Below are positions 1 to 11,827 of a stretch of DNA of 64,000 nucleotides, piece after piece. Source of the DNA: Homarus americanus (Eukaryota; Arthropoda; Malacostraca; Decapoda; Nephropidae); assembly GCF_018991925.1 (NCBI RefSeq), contig NW_024737042.1, positions 15,347,696-15,411,695 on the forward strand. The letters are read 5' to 3'. Position numbers and translations under genes: made by a program. The first letter of the stretch is position 1. Each line of letters begins with the position of its first letter. A model generated the notes under the pieces. It did no database searches, had not been told where the DNA came from, and saw nothing but the letters and a program-made list of their open reading frames with translations.

Positions 1-2643
1 CCCTCCCTCCAGTACTACACAGCGACACCTCCCCCTCCAGTACTACACAGCTGACACCCTCCCTCCAGTACTACACACAGCTGACACCCTCCCTCCAGTG
101 CTACTACACAGCTGACACCCTCCCTCCAGTACTACACAGCTGACACCCTCCTCCAGTACTCATACAGCTGACACCCTCCCTCCAGTACTACACAGCTGAC
201 ACCCTCCCTCCAGTACTACACAGTTGACACCCTCCCTCCAGTACTAGCACAGCTGACACCCTCCTCCAGTACTACACAGCTGACACCCTCCCTCCAGTAC
301 TACACAGCTGACACCCTCCCTCCAGTACTACACAGCTGACACCCTCCCTCCAGTACTACACACACACACAGCTACACCCTCCCCTCCAGTACTCAGCTGA
401 CACCTCCCTCCAGTACTACACAGCTGACACACCCTCCCTCCAGTACTACACAGCTGACACCCTCCCTCCCAGTACTACACAGTTGACACCCTCCCTCCAG
501 TACTACACAGCGACACCCTCCCTCCAGTACTACACCAGGACACCCCTCCCTCCAGTACTACACAGCTGACACCCCTCCCTCCAGTACTACACAGTTGACA
601 CCCTCCCTCCAGTACTACACAGTTGACACCCTCCCTCCAGTACTACACAGCGACACCCTCCCTCCAGTACTACACACAGCTGACACCCCTCCCTCCAGTA
701 CTACACAGCTGACACCCCTCCTCCAGTGCTACTACACACACAGTTGACACCCTCCCTCCAGTACTACACAGCTGACACCTCCTCCAGTGCATACTACACA
801 GTTGACACCCTCCCTCCAGTACTACACACAGCTGACACCCTCCCTCCAGTACTACACATACACAGTTGACATCTCCTCCAGTACACATTGTGCTGACACT
901 CCCTCCAGCAATTACACAAAGGACACCCTCCTCCAGTACCACACAGCTGACACTCCTCCCCTCCAGTACTACACAGTTGACACTTCTCCCTCCAGTACTA
1001 CACAGTTGACACCTCTCCCTCCAGTATCATACAGCTGACAGCCCTCCTCCAGCACACAGCTGACACTCCTCCCTCCAGTACTACACAGCTGACACCCTCC
1101 TCCAGTACTACTACACAGCTGACACCCTCCCTCCAGTACTACACAGCTGACACCCTCCTCCAGTACTACACAGCTGACACCCTCCCTCCAGTACTACACA
1201 GCTGACACCTCCCTCCAGTACTACACACAGCTGACACCCTCCAGTACTACACAGCTGACACCTCCTCCAGTACTACACAGCTGACACCCTCCCTCCAGTA
1301 CTACACAGCTGACACCTCCTCCAGTACTACACAGCTGACACCTCCCCCACCAGTACTACACAGCTGACACCCTCCAGACTACACAGCTGACACCTCCCTC
1401 CAGTACTACACAGCTGACACCTCCCTCCAGTACTACACAGCTGACACCCTCCCTCCAGTACTACACAGTTGACACCCTCCCTCCAGTACTACACAGCTGA
1501 CACCCTCCCTCCAGTACTACACAGCTGACACCTCCCTCCAGTACTACACAGCTGACACCCTCCTCCAGTACTACACAGCTGACACCCTCCCTCCAGTACT
1601 ACACAGCTGACACCCTCCCTCCAGTACTACACAGCTGACACCTCCCTCCAGTACTACACAGCTGACACCTCCCTCCAGTACTACACAGCTGACACCCTCC
1701 AGTACCACACAGCTGACACCCTCCCTCCAGTACTACACAGCTGACACCTCCTCCAGTACTACACAGCTGACACCCTCCAGTACTACCAAAGTGCTCACAC
1801 AGCTGGGACACCTCCCCTCCAGTACTACACAGTTGACACCCTCCCTCCAGCACTACACAGTTGACACCCTCCTCCAGTACCACACACAGCTGACACCTCC
1901 CTCCAGTACCACACAGCTGACACCTCCCTCCAGTACTCAGCACAGCTGGACACCTCCCTCCAGTACTCACAGCTGACACCCCTCCCCTCCAGTACTCTGG
2001 ACAGCTGACACCTCCCTCCAGCACCACACAGCTGACACCCTCCTCCCAGTACCTGCCACAGTTGACACTCCCTCCTCCAGTACTCACACAGCTGACACCC
2101 TCCCTCCAGCACTTCTGCCACACACAGTTGGACACCCTCCCCTCCAGCACTACACAGCTGACACCCTCCCCTCCAGCACTACACACAGCTGACACCCTCC
2201 CTCCAGTACTTCTCCACAGCTGACACCTCCCTCCAGTACTCACACAGCTGACACCCTCCCTCCAGCATGCTCATACAGCTGACACCCTCCCTCCAGTACC
2301 ACACAGCTGACACCTCCCTCCAGTACTACACAGCTGACACCCTCCCTCCAGTACTACACACAGCTGACACCTCCCTCCAGTACCACACAGTTGACACTCC
2401 TCCTCAGTGCACTCTGCCACACAGCTGAGCACCTCTCTCCAGTACTCACACAGTTGACACCTCCAGCACTACACAGCCGGGACACCTCCTTCAGTACACA
2501 CAGGCGACACCTCCTCCAGTACTACATGCTGACACCTCCTCCACATTGGCACAGCTGACACCCTCCCTCCAGTACTACACAGCTGACACCCTCCCTCCAG
2601 TACTACACAGCTGACACCCTCCCTCCAGTACTACACAGCTGAC
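1..2643. repeat. Minisatellite, 27-28 bp unit
   Basis: Tandem array already running at the window edge. The typical unit is CAGTACTACACAGCTGACAC followed by CCTCCCTC. Units differ mainly in the length of the CCTCCCTC part and in AC expansions; units from about 1790 to 2560 are more diverged than the rest. ORFs here on either strand are repeat translations (Cys-Gln-Leu and similar) and are not genes. Confidence 0.97.
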
Positions 2644-3170
2644 ACTCACAACACGCACTACACAGTCATAACAACAACACTACTGATTCCCTGACTTAAT
2701 GCAATATCCTGTTTCTCGCTCCGTCGTCCACCTGCCAGTGCTCACCTTCAGTACACCGTGTTACTACCGCCTCTGTTGGTGTCTGTACTGTTTCTCTGTC
2801 CATCTTTTGTGTCAACAACATTGAAGCTTTTTGGGGAGAATGTTTTTGTGTTATTGCTTTTTAATGTTATTAATTGTTGCTTTTGTTTCGATGTTAGTGT
2901 TATTATTGCTTTTGTTTCCACGTCTCGAAGCAGCAAACACTCGCAATGTAAAATATTTGTGGCTAAGGCAAGAATTACCTGTTAATGACCGTTAGGTTTC
3001 GTGTTACCTTATCCAACGCACCTTACATTATATAGTAATACCTAGTAACTCTATAATTGATAATGCCGTCATGTCTCAACCACCATATAGAGAATCTTAT
3101 AGACGCTCTACCACCATGAAGCTTTAAAATGGCATTATTAACTTGGGATTTATAATTCTACCCAATTATG
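2644..3170. other. Unique spacer, no gene recognised
   Basis: Non-repetitive, moderately AT-rich DNA between the first array and a TG run. Open frames on both strands (about 60-75 codons) overlap each other, lack recognisable motifs and are treated as chance. Confidence 0.6.
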
Positions 3171-3173
3171 AAT

Positions 3174-3200
3174 GTGTGTGTGTGTGTGTGTGTGTGTGTG
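3174..3200. repeat. (TG)n microsatellite
   Basis: Pure TG dinucleotide run. Confidence 0.95.
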
Positions 3201-3278
3201 GAGGATTAGAGGGTAGGGGAGCGGTACAAACCAAAGGGAGGCGGATTCGATGTTCTTTTTTTTTCCCTTTTTCTCCAG

Positions 3279-3354
3279 TCAACTATTTTTCCTCATCTTC
3301 ATGGTCGACCTGCCCGGGCTGGCCAAGTGTTCCAGGAGGCGGTAATATTGTGGC
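3279..3354 (+). CDS. Weak candidate internal exon
   Basis: A long pyrimidine tract ending in CTCCAG (3252-3278) would be a strong 3' splice site, and GTGAGT at 3355-3360 a strong 5' splice site. The 76 bases between are open in one frame and read in part HGRPARAGQVFQEAVILW. No family is recognised and no partner exon was found nearby. The same frame stays open beyond the donor to 3509. This is inference from splice-like signals; a chance match in pyrimidine-rich DNA is quite possible. Confidence 0.18.
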
Positions 3355-3527
3355 GTGAGTCCTCCTATAGACGATATGAAACTACACCCAGCAACCTCTA
3401 TAAACGCCAGAACACAGATGATGCCACAATAAACAAAAGAAGAGGGGGTTCGATTCCATTATTATGTGTCTTGAGATTGATTCTGTTGATGGTCTTTAGT
3501 CATACTTAAGAGGCGTTATGATCAGAG

Positions 3528-3528
<1 letters not shown>

Positions 3529-3561
<33 letters not shown>

Positions 3562-3566
3562 ACACC
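3529..3566. repeat. (AC)n microsatellite
   Basis: AC dinucleotide run, slightly interrupted at its right end. Confidence 0.95.
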
Positions 3567-3886
3567 ACCTTCGAGAGTTTATGAATGGTGAAACACAAGA
3601 GACTAACCCTCACACGGTGGGGTTGGCGGGCGTGGGTTTGTTCTTTGTTGACTGCCCGAGACGTCAACAAAGACACAATCTATCAAGTGGAGGAGGAGGA
3701 GTAGGAGTAATGAAGGAGCCTTGTTATTTTATCTTATTGGATGCACTAATGGTACTCATGTGATCTTCAGGTGATGGAGGACAAAGGAGAATGTGGAAAC
3801 GAGGGAGAGACGGAAGAGGGGAGGGAGGGAGGGAGGCGTTGTTTGAGTTAGGGTGAGGTAAGAGCCAGGGACAACAAAGCAATGAG

Positions 3887-3893
<7 letters not shown>
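3567..3893. other. Spacer, nothing recognised
   Basis: Purine-biased unique DNA with short GGA runs (3690-3710 and 3815-3835). No convincing frame. Confidence 0.6.

Positions 3894-3938
<45 letters not shown>
3894..3938. repeat. (AG)n microsatellite
   Basis: Pure AG run preceded by a short A tract. Confidence 0.97.
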
Positions 3939-3939
<1 letters not shown>

Positions 3940-4019
3940 ATATGCCAGGCGAAAGTAATGTGAGGGAGAGTAGAGAAGTGAGAGTAGTGAATGAGAGGAA
4001 AATGACCTGAGAGGAAAAG

Positions 4020-4966
4020 TTGGCGAGGTTATGGCGAGGAGGAGATAGAGAGGTCATGGTGAGGGAAGGAGGTGGAGAGGTCGGTGATGGAAGGAGGTAG
4101 AGAGGTCGTGGTGAGGGAAGGAGGTAGAGAGGTCGGCGAGGGAAGGAGGTAGAGAGGTCGTGGCGAGGGAAGGAGGTAGAGAGGTCAGAAGCGAGGGAAG
4201 GAGGTAGGAGAGGTGGCGAGGGAAGGAGGTAGAGAGGTCGTGGTGAGGGAAGGAGGTGGAGAGGTAGTGGTGAGGGAAGGGGTAGAGAGGTCGTGGTGAA
4301 GGAAGGAGGTAGAGAGGTCGGAGGAGGGAAGGAGGTAGAGAGGTCGTGGTGAGGGAAGGAGGTAGAGAGGTCGTGGTGAGGGAAGGAGGTGGAGAGGTCG
4401 GCGAGGGAAGGAGGTAGAGGTCGTGGTGAGGGAAGGAGGTAGAGAGGTCGTGGTGAGGGAAGGAGGTGGAGAGGTCGGCGAGGGAAGGAGGTGAGAGGTC
4501 GTGAGGGAAGGAGGTAGAGAGGTCGTGGTGAGGGAAGGAGGGAGAGGTAGTGGCGAGGGAAGGAGGTAGAGAGGTCGTGGTGAAGGAAGGAGGTAGAGAG
4601 GCGTGGTGAGGGAAGGAGGTAGGAGGTCGTGGTGAGGAAGGAGGTAGAGAGGTCGTGGTGAGGGAAGGAGGTGGAGAGGTCGTGGCGAGGAAGGCGGTAG
4701 AGAGGTCGGCGAGGGAAGGAGGTAGAGAGGCCATGGCGAGGGAAGGAGGTAGAGAGGTCGTGCGAGGGAAGGAGGCAGAGAGGCCATGGCGAGGGAAGGA
4801 GGTAGAGAGGTCGGCGAGGGAAGGAGGTAGAGAGGTCGTGGTGAGGGAAGGAGGTGGAGAGGTCGTGGCGAGGGAAGGAGGTAGAGAGGTCATGGCGAGG
4901 GAAGGAGGTAGAGAGGTCATGGCGAGGGAAGGAGGTAGAGAGGTCGTGGTGAGGGAAGGAGATGAA
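4020..4966. repeat. Minisatellite, about 27 bp unit, purine-rich
   Basis: Repeated unit GAGGGAAGGAGGTAGAGAGG followed by TCGTGGY. Variants carry TCGGC, TCATGGC or AGTGG in place of TCGTGGY. As 27 is divisible by 3, long artefactual open frames run through it on both strands (Leu-Pro-Pro-Ser repeats on the minus strand); these are rejected as genes. Confidence 0.97.
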
Positions 4967-4998
4967 TAGACGGGATGGGAACAAGTTTCTACCTTTGT

Positions 4999-5045
4999 GT
5001 TATTATTATTATTATTATCATTATTTTTATTATTATTATTATTGC
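4999..5045. repeat. (ATT)n microsatellite
   Basis: Trinucleotide run with two interruptions. Confidence 0.95.
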
Positions 5046-5110
5046 TTTACCTCACAAATTCCATATGAGTGTGTGTTGATTTAAGGGTTGCCACGCCAGA
5101 GTGTAAACAG

Positions 5111-5473
5111 TTTTTTTTTTTTTATTGGGCACCCCCGTACATCCTTGTGTTAGGTGAAGCGCAGAAGCGTTTACAGTGCCCAACAGGGAAACATGCTAAG
5201 TTCATGCTTGCCTTTATTTCTCATGAGTTAAGGGCGTAGAAGCCTGAAGTGTCAATGGTTTATGTCATCAAGTAATTGGAAGCTCCAACAACTTGTCCCT
5301 GAATTTGAATTCGCAAATTTCGATTTGCACCAGGTACCTACTTTGCTGCTAGGTGAACAGGGACTAATGGGGCCTAGGAAGAGTGTCCAAACAACTTCCA
5401 CCGGCCCGGGAATCGAACCCGTGACATCTCGCTTGCGAAGGCAAGAGCGGTACCACTCTACCACCAGCACCCC
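5111..5473 (-). mobile_element. Complete tRNA-derived SINE
   Basis: On the minus strand the element starts at 5473 with a tRNA-like head. Pol III A box TGGTAGAGTGG (complement of 5453-5463) and B box GGGTTCGATTCC (complement of 5409-5420) both fit consensus. A non-tRNA body follows, and the element ends in a 13 bp A tail (T run 5111-5123). Flanking 12 bp direct repeats GAGTGTAAACAG at 5099-5110 and 5474-5485 are target-site duplications, so both ends are defined. Near the 3' end, TTGGGCAC (5125-5132) and GTGCCCAA (5176-5183) can pair as an 8 bp stem. Retrotransposition would need a partner LINE; no LINE here shares its 3' end as far as I can see. Confidence 0.93.
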
Positions 5474-5485
5474 GAGTGTAAACAG

Positions 5486-6032
5486 TGCTCGTCTCAAACT
5501 CTCCTAAGGGTCACTCATTCTCGCCCGGGGAACCCACATTCGACCCTGCTGTATAAGGGTACATACCTAATTTTACATTATCGACAGTGGAATACGACGC
5601 TGCCCATATTAAACCTCACTTGAAAACCAAAGGAAAAGGATATCCCTCACAGGAGACAAACATCCATCAGTACAGGTCAGAAGGGAAGGAGAAATGAACT
5701 ATATTAGACGCCGCTAAGTAATGTTATCAAGGTCTGTCTTTGAAATGAATGTCATTTAGAAATACCTTTGACTGTGGAGGGTTGTGGTTGCCAACCCTCA
5801 GAGATGAAGATGGCGCCTTGATTAATTGATAATTTTGGATATTTTCCCACAATAAAATATTCCCCCACGATTAGATATTATACCCAAAAGTGAAAATATT
5901 TACACAGAATGAATATTTTTTTCATGATCGAAGTATATTTTCCCTGTGGACCATTTTCTCCCCAAGACAACTCTACCTCCATCGATTTCCAATATCGGCC
6001 TCTCCACCGACACCTACCCTCCTGCGTCTCCA

Positions 6033-6037
<5 letters not shown>
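5486..6037. other. Unique spacer with one hairpin
   Basis: No coding signal. A perfect 8 bp stem with a 7 nt loop (GAGGGTTG / CAACCCTC, 5777-5799) stands out; its role is unknown. Confidence 0.55.

Positions 6038-6089
<52 letters not shown>
6038..6089. repeat. (GA)n microsatellite
   Basis: Pure GA run of about 52 bp. Confidence 0.97.
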
Positions 6090-6091
<2 letters not shown>

Positions 6092-6340
6092 CGGTTCAGT
6101 CTTTCATGATTACAAAAACATTATCAATCAATCAACATCAACACATTTTATTTAACCAGACACCTAAGTTTAATTATTTTCTTTCATCAAATGACTAAGA
6201 CACTTTTGACAGTATCTAGTCCACGTAAACTCTGCCACTCCTAACCTGGCTGATAAATTATTTCACCAAGCAGTCATTGTGGATTTATTAGTCGCTCTTT
6301 ATTTAAATATTTTTTCTTCGTTTTTTATCGACTAATTATC

Positions 6341-6372
<32 letters not shown>

Positions 6373-6450
6373 ATCTATGTATTTGTTCATATGATTGAGT
6401 CATACTAACCTGACTTACCCCAACCAAAGCTAGCCAATTTAATTTAATTT
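6090..6450. other. AT-rich spacer with (CT)n
   Basis: No gene seen. A (CT)n run occupies 6341-6367. Confidence 0.6.
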
Positions 6451-6525
6451 AACCCAACCCAACCCAACCCAACCCAACAACCCAACCTAACCCAACCCAA
6501 CCCAACCCAACCCAACCCAACCTAA
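6451..6525. repeat. (CCCAA)n pentamer run with CCTAA variants
   Basis: Pentamer array, mostly CCCAA with a few CCTAA units. CCTAA is the complement of the common arthropod telomere repeat TTAGG, but the dominant unit differs, so this is called a microsatellite, not an interstitial telomere. Confidence 0.9.
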
Positions 6526-7519
6526 CTTCAGTAGAACACACCCCGTAACACGTCCCACACGCCTCTATGTATTACCACAGTTTCAATATATTTTACCATG
6601 AATTACAGTTTGTTGTTGCACAGATAACATACAACATATTTTCCCCATTACATTTTGTTGACCGGATTTCGTTTCCAACTTTATACGATTGAATCACATT
6701 TTAAATAATACCTAGATTTTTGTTGTGTGTGTGTGTGTGTGTGTGTGTGGTAATCCTAACATTAATAAAAACTATAATAAATAGCAGTTTTCTGACAATA
6801 CCACAGCCATACCTCCAAGCTATATAACAGATATAAAATAATACACACACATTCATATAGTATTTATAGATATACCGTATATGTATATAGTGGAGGAGGG
6901 GAGGGGGGTCGTGTAACAAAAGCTCCCAGTGCAAATATACCGCAAAGAAGTAAAGAAAAAAAATAGAAGCTTTAAAGAAGGAACAAAAAAGTTATCTGTG
7001 AATTATTGATGGTTTGGTTAGGTTAGGTTAGTTGTGAGAGAGATCATATGGGGTTGATATATTTGTGGTATTGAGAAGGAATTCGTGGACGAGGAATCTC
7101 AGGTGGGAGAAGGTGGCGGCTGTGGTGAGGATGGTGACCCAGCGGAAGAGGTCACGATGACGATCGGAGAGGATTGAGAAGGTTCGTTGTTAAGCACAAG
7201 AACTACAGTACAAGTCAATTTCTTCAGTAGACAACAACTTTGGTTTATTACGAGTGGTAAATTTTCTCAATGTTTGTGATATTTTTGTAAACATTCACTC
7301 TGAACTTAGTATTTATATTTATTCTAATTATAACCTTAATTGGTATCGTTTATTACCGTTTGGCAATAATTATATGTACGTATATAAACTACCCATTACA
7401 GTTATCAGATTTGATAATTAAAACAGAAAAACAGAAAGAAAACACCCAAAGCTTTATTTTGTTTAAGGGGGAACTATGATAAAAATACATGATTTTTACC
7501 TCTCATCTACAAACTCTCT
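6526..7519. other. AT-rich spacer
   Basis: Contains (TG)n at 6724-6748 and a short GGTTA run at 7016-7030. A minus-strand frame without ATG, 7028-7189 (53 codons), is open and moderately hydrophobic but lacks a clear splice site at its start. Nothing recognised. Confidence 0.55.
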
Positions 7520-7552
<33 letters not shown>

Positions 7553-7593
7553 AGGTGGTTTGTGGTGGCAAGGAATAAATGCTTTAGCTGGAG

Positions 7594-7640
<47 letters not shown>
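7520..7640. repeat. (AC)n then (GT)n microsatellites
   Basis: AC run at about 7520-7550 and GT run at about 7601-7640, complementary arms 50 bp apart that could fold as an inverted repeat. Confidence 0.93.
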
Positions 7641-7642
<2 letters not shown>

Positions 7643-7699
7643 TACATCTGCATATACTGTGAGCACAAATAACAGAACAAGGACAGCGGCAGCAGGAGT

Positions 7700-7840
7700 A
7701 GTTATCAAATCCAGGGGAGGAGGAGTGGGAGGGGAAGGGGAGGAAGGGGGCGGGCAGGAGGAGTGGGAGGGGAAGGGGGAGGAAGGGGGGGCAGAAGGAG
7801 GTGCAGGAGGAGGGATGGGGGAAGAGGAGGACCCTGAATA
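7700..7840. repeat. G-rich purine tract (GGGGAGGA)n
   Basis: Imperfect GGA/GGGGAA repeats, nearly pure purine on the plus strand. Frames through it are low complexity. Confidence 0.85.
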
Positions 7841-7902
7841 ATTTAACGCAGGAGTTGTGGTTCAGTCCTTTGGAGATCTCGGGGGTCAAGATTACAGACT
7901 GA

Positions 7903-8774
7903 GAACTGTACTAGAAACACTGTGTGACTGTACTAGAAACACTGTGTGACTGTACTAGAAACACTGTGTGACTGTACTAGAAACACTGTGTGACTGTACT
8001 AGAAACACTGCGTGACTGTACTAGAAACACTGTGTGACTGTACTAGAAACACTGCGTGACTGTACTAGAGAGACTGTGTGACTGTACTAGAAACACTGTG
8101 TGACTGTACTAGAAACACTGTGTGACTGTACTAGAGAGACTGTGTGACTGTACTAGAAACACTGTGTGACTGTACTAGAAACACTGTGTGACTGTACTAG
8201 AAACATTGTGTGACTGTACTAGAGACTGTGTGAGTGGACTAGAAACACTGTGTGACTGTACTAGAAACATTGTGTGACTGTACTAGAGACTGTGTGAGTG
8301 TACTAGAGAGACTGTGTGACTGTACTAGAGAGACTGTGTGACTGTACTAGAATGTGTGAGTGGACTAGAAACATTGTGTGACTGTACTAGAGACTGTGTG
8401 AGTGTACTAGAGAGACTGTGTGACTGTACTAGAGAGACTGTGTGACTGTACTAGAATGTGAGTGGACTAGAAACATTGTGTGACTGTACTAGAGACTGTG
8501 TGAGTGTACTAGAGAGACTGTGTGACTGTACTAGAGAGACTGTGTGACTGTACTAGAATGTGTGAGTGGACTAGAAACATTGTGTGACTGTACTAGAGAC
8601 TGTGTGAGTGTACTAGAGAGACTGTGTGACTGTACTAGAGAGACTGTGTGACTGTACTAGACTGTGTGAGTGGACTAGAAACATTGTGTGACTGTACTAG
8701 AGACTGTGTGAGTGTACTAGAGAGACTGTGTGACTGTACTAGAGACTGTGTGAGTGTACTAGAAACACTGTGTG
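7903..8774. repeat. Minisatellite, 22 bp unit, with higher-order structure
   Basis: Tandem units containing TACTAGAAACACTGTGTG and then ACTG. Variants replace AAACAC by AGAGA, AAACAT or a shortened AGAC. From 8281 on, a set of variants recurs in the same order: TACTAGAGAC starts at 8281, 8385, 8487, 8591 and 8695, a higher-order period of 102-104 bp. The array stops at 8774, where a different sequence (8775-11827) begins; a related array resumes at 11828. Confidence 0.97.
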
Positions 8775-9149
8775 GCAGGTGATAATTCTGTAGATTTATG
8801 TGTAAGAAGCTCAGAAATGCCTTTAATTTCAAGACTGGATATCATTTAGCTACATCTATTAAGCTTTGAATTTTTCGCATTGATGTACTGTAGTGTGTGT
8901 TTAGGTGGATAGATAATTTCTTCAGCATTTGTACGTTTGTCAAGCAACGGAGATCGCTCTTATCTTGCATAATTGTATGTGTGCATATTAAGCAAGTTGC
9001 ACAATACACAGTCGCTCGTTTGCACGTAGTGTGATTGCTTTATCGATACAGTATGGATGTTAAAGTATGGTCTGTTACTCATATTTTTACCTTTGAAGAG
9101 TGGTCATGCATGTTTTCTGACAGTGTTAATATTTGTTTCAGATGTGACT
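8775..9149. other. 5' flank of the orphan pseudogene
   Basis: Unique AT-rich DNA between the 22 bp array and the pseudogene. It ends with ATTTGTTTCAG at 9131-9141, which looks like a 3' splice site just before the ATG at 9150, so an intron or 5' UTR may lie here. Confidence 0.4.
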
Positions 9150-11395
9150 ATGTCGTCTCCCAGTACAAGGAGTAACTCCAGCTGCCACCTCAGTAACCTG
9201 GTGGGACCAGGTAGGCAGCTGCTGGTGTCAGAGCTGCCCACTTTCAGGGACCTTCTGTGGCTGGGCTTGCTGAAGAGGAAGGGCAGTGATGCAGACAGAA
9301 GGAACTACAAAGTCAAGGACTTAGTGGATGACATCTATACTGATGTGCTAGCACAGTGGCAGATGAGGAGTATCAAGAGGAGAATGAAGAATTTGTGGGC
9401 CAGGGCTGAGGAGGTGTCTTTGGGCAAGGGGAAGCTGGAGGTGAAGCAGACTTTCATTCAGGGCTTAGACCGATTGTTTGACATTCTCTCCTGTAAGTGC
9501 TAGATCAGGAGCTGTGCTGAGGTGGGCTGCAGCCCAGATTATGCCAAAGAGGCTCACATAGACTGTAGCTGCAGCAGGGAGATGAAGATTCCATGAAGGA
9601 GCTGCTTTACATAAAGGGACAAAGAGAGACGGTAGGATGTGTGGGACCACATCAGATAGGACCTGTAGACATTCCTGAGCATAGGAGGCAGGTGGCGGCC
9701 ACACAGAGGCAGAAGGAGAGGAGGGAGGCAGAGGAGAGAAGGAATAGAAAGCTGGAGGAGTCTGTGAGGAGGGAGGAGGAGAGGCAAGGAGGACCTCTCT
9801 GCATGAGGAAGCTGGAGACATAATGGAGGGAGGGAGGAATGATGGCGAAGAGTTCACTGTCCCAGAACCTGAACCTGGTCCTGTGCATAAGAAGATGAGA
9901 TACAACACAGAGAACACCAGGACATTGCTCTGGCCAGCATAAGGCACTACACTGGCCTGAGAGAGGCAGCAGAGATTGTTACAGCTGCCTGGATTTATGC
10001 TGGCATCATCACAGAGGATGACACTCACCTGGTGATAGATCTAGGAGGGCACAGTCGAAGGTGATGACTGAACTGGACCAGGAGTTTGAGAGGAAGGTAA
10101 GGGAGACTGGGATCAGCTGCATCTTGTTTGGTGGCAGACGTGATGACACTAAAGTAATGATGGAGGCAGAGAGCAGTAACAGACTGATCCCTGGCATGAA
10201 CGAGGAGGAACATTACTCTTTATGCAGTGAGCCAAGAGGGAAGATACCTGTGGCTTTTTTTTCCTGGAGAGGCGATAGGGGAGAGAACGTATGCAGGTGT
10301 GATTGCAGACAATCTGGTGGACTGGCTGAGGGAGAGAGGAGCTGACCAGTCCCTCCAGGCAATAGGAGGGGACTCCACTAATGTAAACATTGGGAGGGAG
10401 GGAGGAGTAATGCACTAGGTGGAGGTCAAGCTGGGCAGGAGGCCCCACACTCAGCAACAACAGGTGGAGTGGCAAGATTGGCGAGAGGCTGGACACTGCT
10501 ACAGAGCTGGAGATAGATCCCAAGTTTGCCAAGATCTGTGTGGGGCTCCTCTGATCCAGCTGAGTGAAGAGGTTATGAGGGACCTCTCTACAGACCAGTC
10601 CTATGGCTACAGGATTGCCCAGGCCATCAGGACTGGAGAGATGCCCCACAACTTGACCCTGCTGTAAATTGGACCAGTCTGTCATAGCAGGTGGCTGACA
10701 ACTGCACTGAGGATGTGCAGACTGTGGGTGTCTAAGCATGGACTGAAGGGGAAGCACAAGAAGAATCTCAAGCTAATAGTGGAGTGTACTTCCCTAACTG
10801 GTACAACATCAAAGTCAACAACAGCTGGGTGGAGGGGCCCAGGCACATTTGGTACCAGCTGGAGATGCTGAGAAGTCAGTAGAAGAAGGTGTTGGACACA
10901 GTGATACCCACTGTGAGGAAGTCAGATTGGTAAGCACACCCAGAGGCAGAGTTGCAGGCCATGCTGTGCAGTGAGGTGGAGGATGAGAGGAGAGAAGCAG
11001 TGGACAGGATACTGGAGTTGAGGGGGGGAGATGAGGAGACACAGATTGGTGACAACTCTGTCATGCCCAGGAGTACACCTGACATAAACCTAGATGTCAC
11101 CAAGCTGTCAGAGTTGATAGACTGGACCACTGGGGTCACTGAACCTTCCCTCACCTGTTTCCTCACCACAGCTCAAGCCAAGCAGTTTGTGCACAGGCCT
11201 CTGGAGGTGCCAGACTGGCCTTTACATACTCAGAGTGTGGAGAGGTGTGTCAAACTGGTCACAGAGGCAGCTGTCCATGTCTACAGTCACGAGAAAATGG
11301 ATGGGATGATCAAGTCCCAATTGGTGAGCAGACTTCTGATGTCTAGGAACAGGAGCAAGCAAGACCTGGCCTCTCTCACCAAGTTCAAGAGGTGA
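9150..11395 (+). pseudogene. Broken copy of an orphan, Cys-rich, probably multicopy gene
   Basis: A coherent protein-like signal runs for about 2.2 kb but switches frame several times. Start ATG at 9150 (reads MSSPSTRSNSS). In order: a basic N-terminal part; a Cys-rich patch at 9480-9590 (CKC, a stop, then CAEVGC, HIDCSCS and MKIP); a frameshift near 9592 into KELLYIKGQRE and a charged Arg/Glu helix; then 9923-10062, 10061-10345, 10300-10418, 10450-10552 and 10553-10667 in changing frames. The motif GGDSTNVN (near 10366-10390) and CHSRWLTTA (near 10680-10710) resemble the Asp- and RW-containing blocks of RNase H-fold transposases. The C-terminal part (to 11395) contains HTQSVERCVKLVTEA and is the best preserved. 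From memory this resembles an uncharacterised family that is multicopy in arthropod and cnidarian genomes; I cannot name it. At least three frameshifts and several stops make it non-functional unless they are sequence errors. Confidence 0.72.
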
Positions 11396-11827
11396 AGAGT
11401 ATAGTATGTGAGCACATGTATGTGTGTATGTACGTGTCTGTACATAGTGTTTGCTTTGTGTGGCCGCTTTTGTATATCGCGTTTGCAACAGTAGAATCAG
11501 TCTTTTTAATACTGAGGTTCCGTGTGTGGCTTGTGTTCTTGCTCATGATCATTACTACGAGGAGGAAAGTAAAAAACCTCGATAACTATTGTCAAACATT
11601 ACTAAATAAAACTGCAAATACGATTTTCCAGTGTCTCATTTCAGTACAATGGTGATAGATAACAACAGGAAAATTTAGCATTTTGGGCATAAAACCCAAA
11701 ATTTAAAATGGAAATTGATGTAGGTAGGACACCTCTAATATCAAAATAAAGGTTATTCCTGAAATCTACACAAAAAAATGCATCATTTGATGATCCACCG
11801 TCAGAAAAATTCCTAAAGTTGCACTTC
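11396..11827. other. 3' flank of the orphan pseudogene
   Basis: AT-rich DNA with a perfect 8 bp hairpin (ATTTTGGG, 7 nt loop, CCCAAAAT; 11680-11702) and AATAAA signals (11602-11607 region and 11744-11749). It ends where the 22 bp minisatellite resumes. Confidence 0.5.

Noticed and set aside
1..2643. CRISPR-like regularity and several ORFs in the first array
   Set aside because: There are no unique spacers between constant repeats; it is a simple tandem array of near-identical units, in an evidently eukaryotic context.
3447..3457. B-box-like GGTTCGATTCC
   Set aside because: No A box or tRNA-like folding upstream; an isolated match.
3848..4984. 378-codon minus-strand ORF and its shifted partners
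   Set aside because: Translation of a 27 bp minisatellite (Leu-Pro-Pro-Ser-type repeats) plus a GA run; the unit length keeps every frame open.
6451..6525. Interstitial telomere
   Set aside because: Dominant unit is CCCAA; only a few units are CCTAA.
9465..10757. Minus-strand ORFs of 187 and 202 codons
   Set aside because: Antisense shadows of the broken plus-strand gene, whose family motifs are clear.
8775..11827. Terminal inverted repeats of the block with the orphan pseudogene
   Set aside because: Only a loose similarity (TCAGAAAT.CCTTTAATTT against TCAGGAATAACCTTTATTTT) was seen, not at the block ends; too weak to call.
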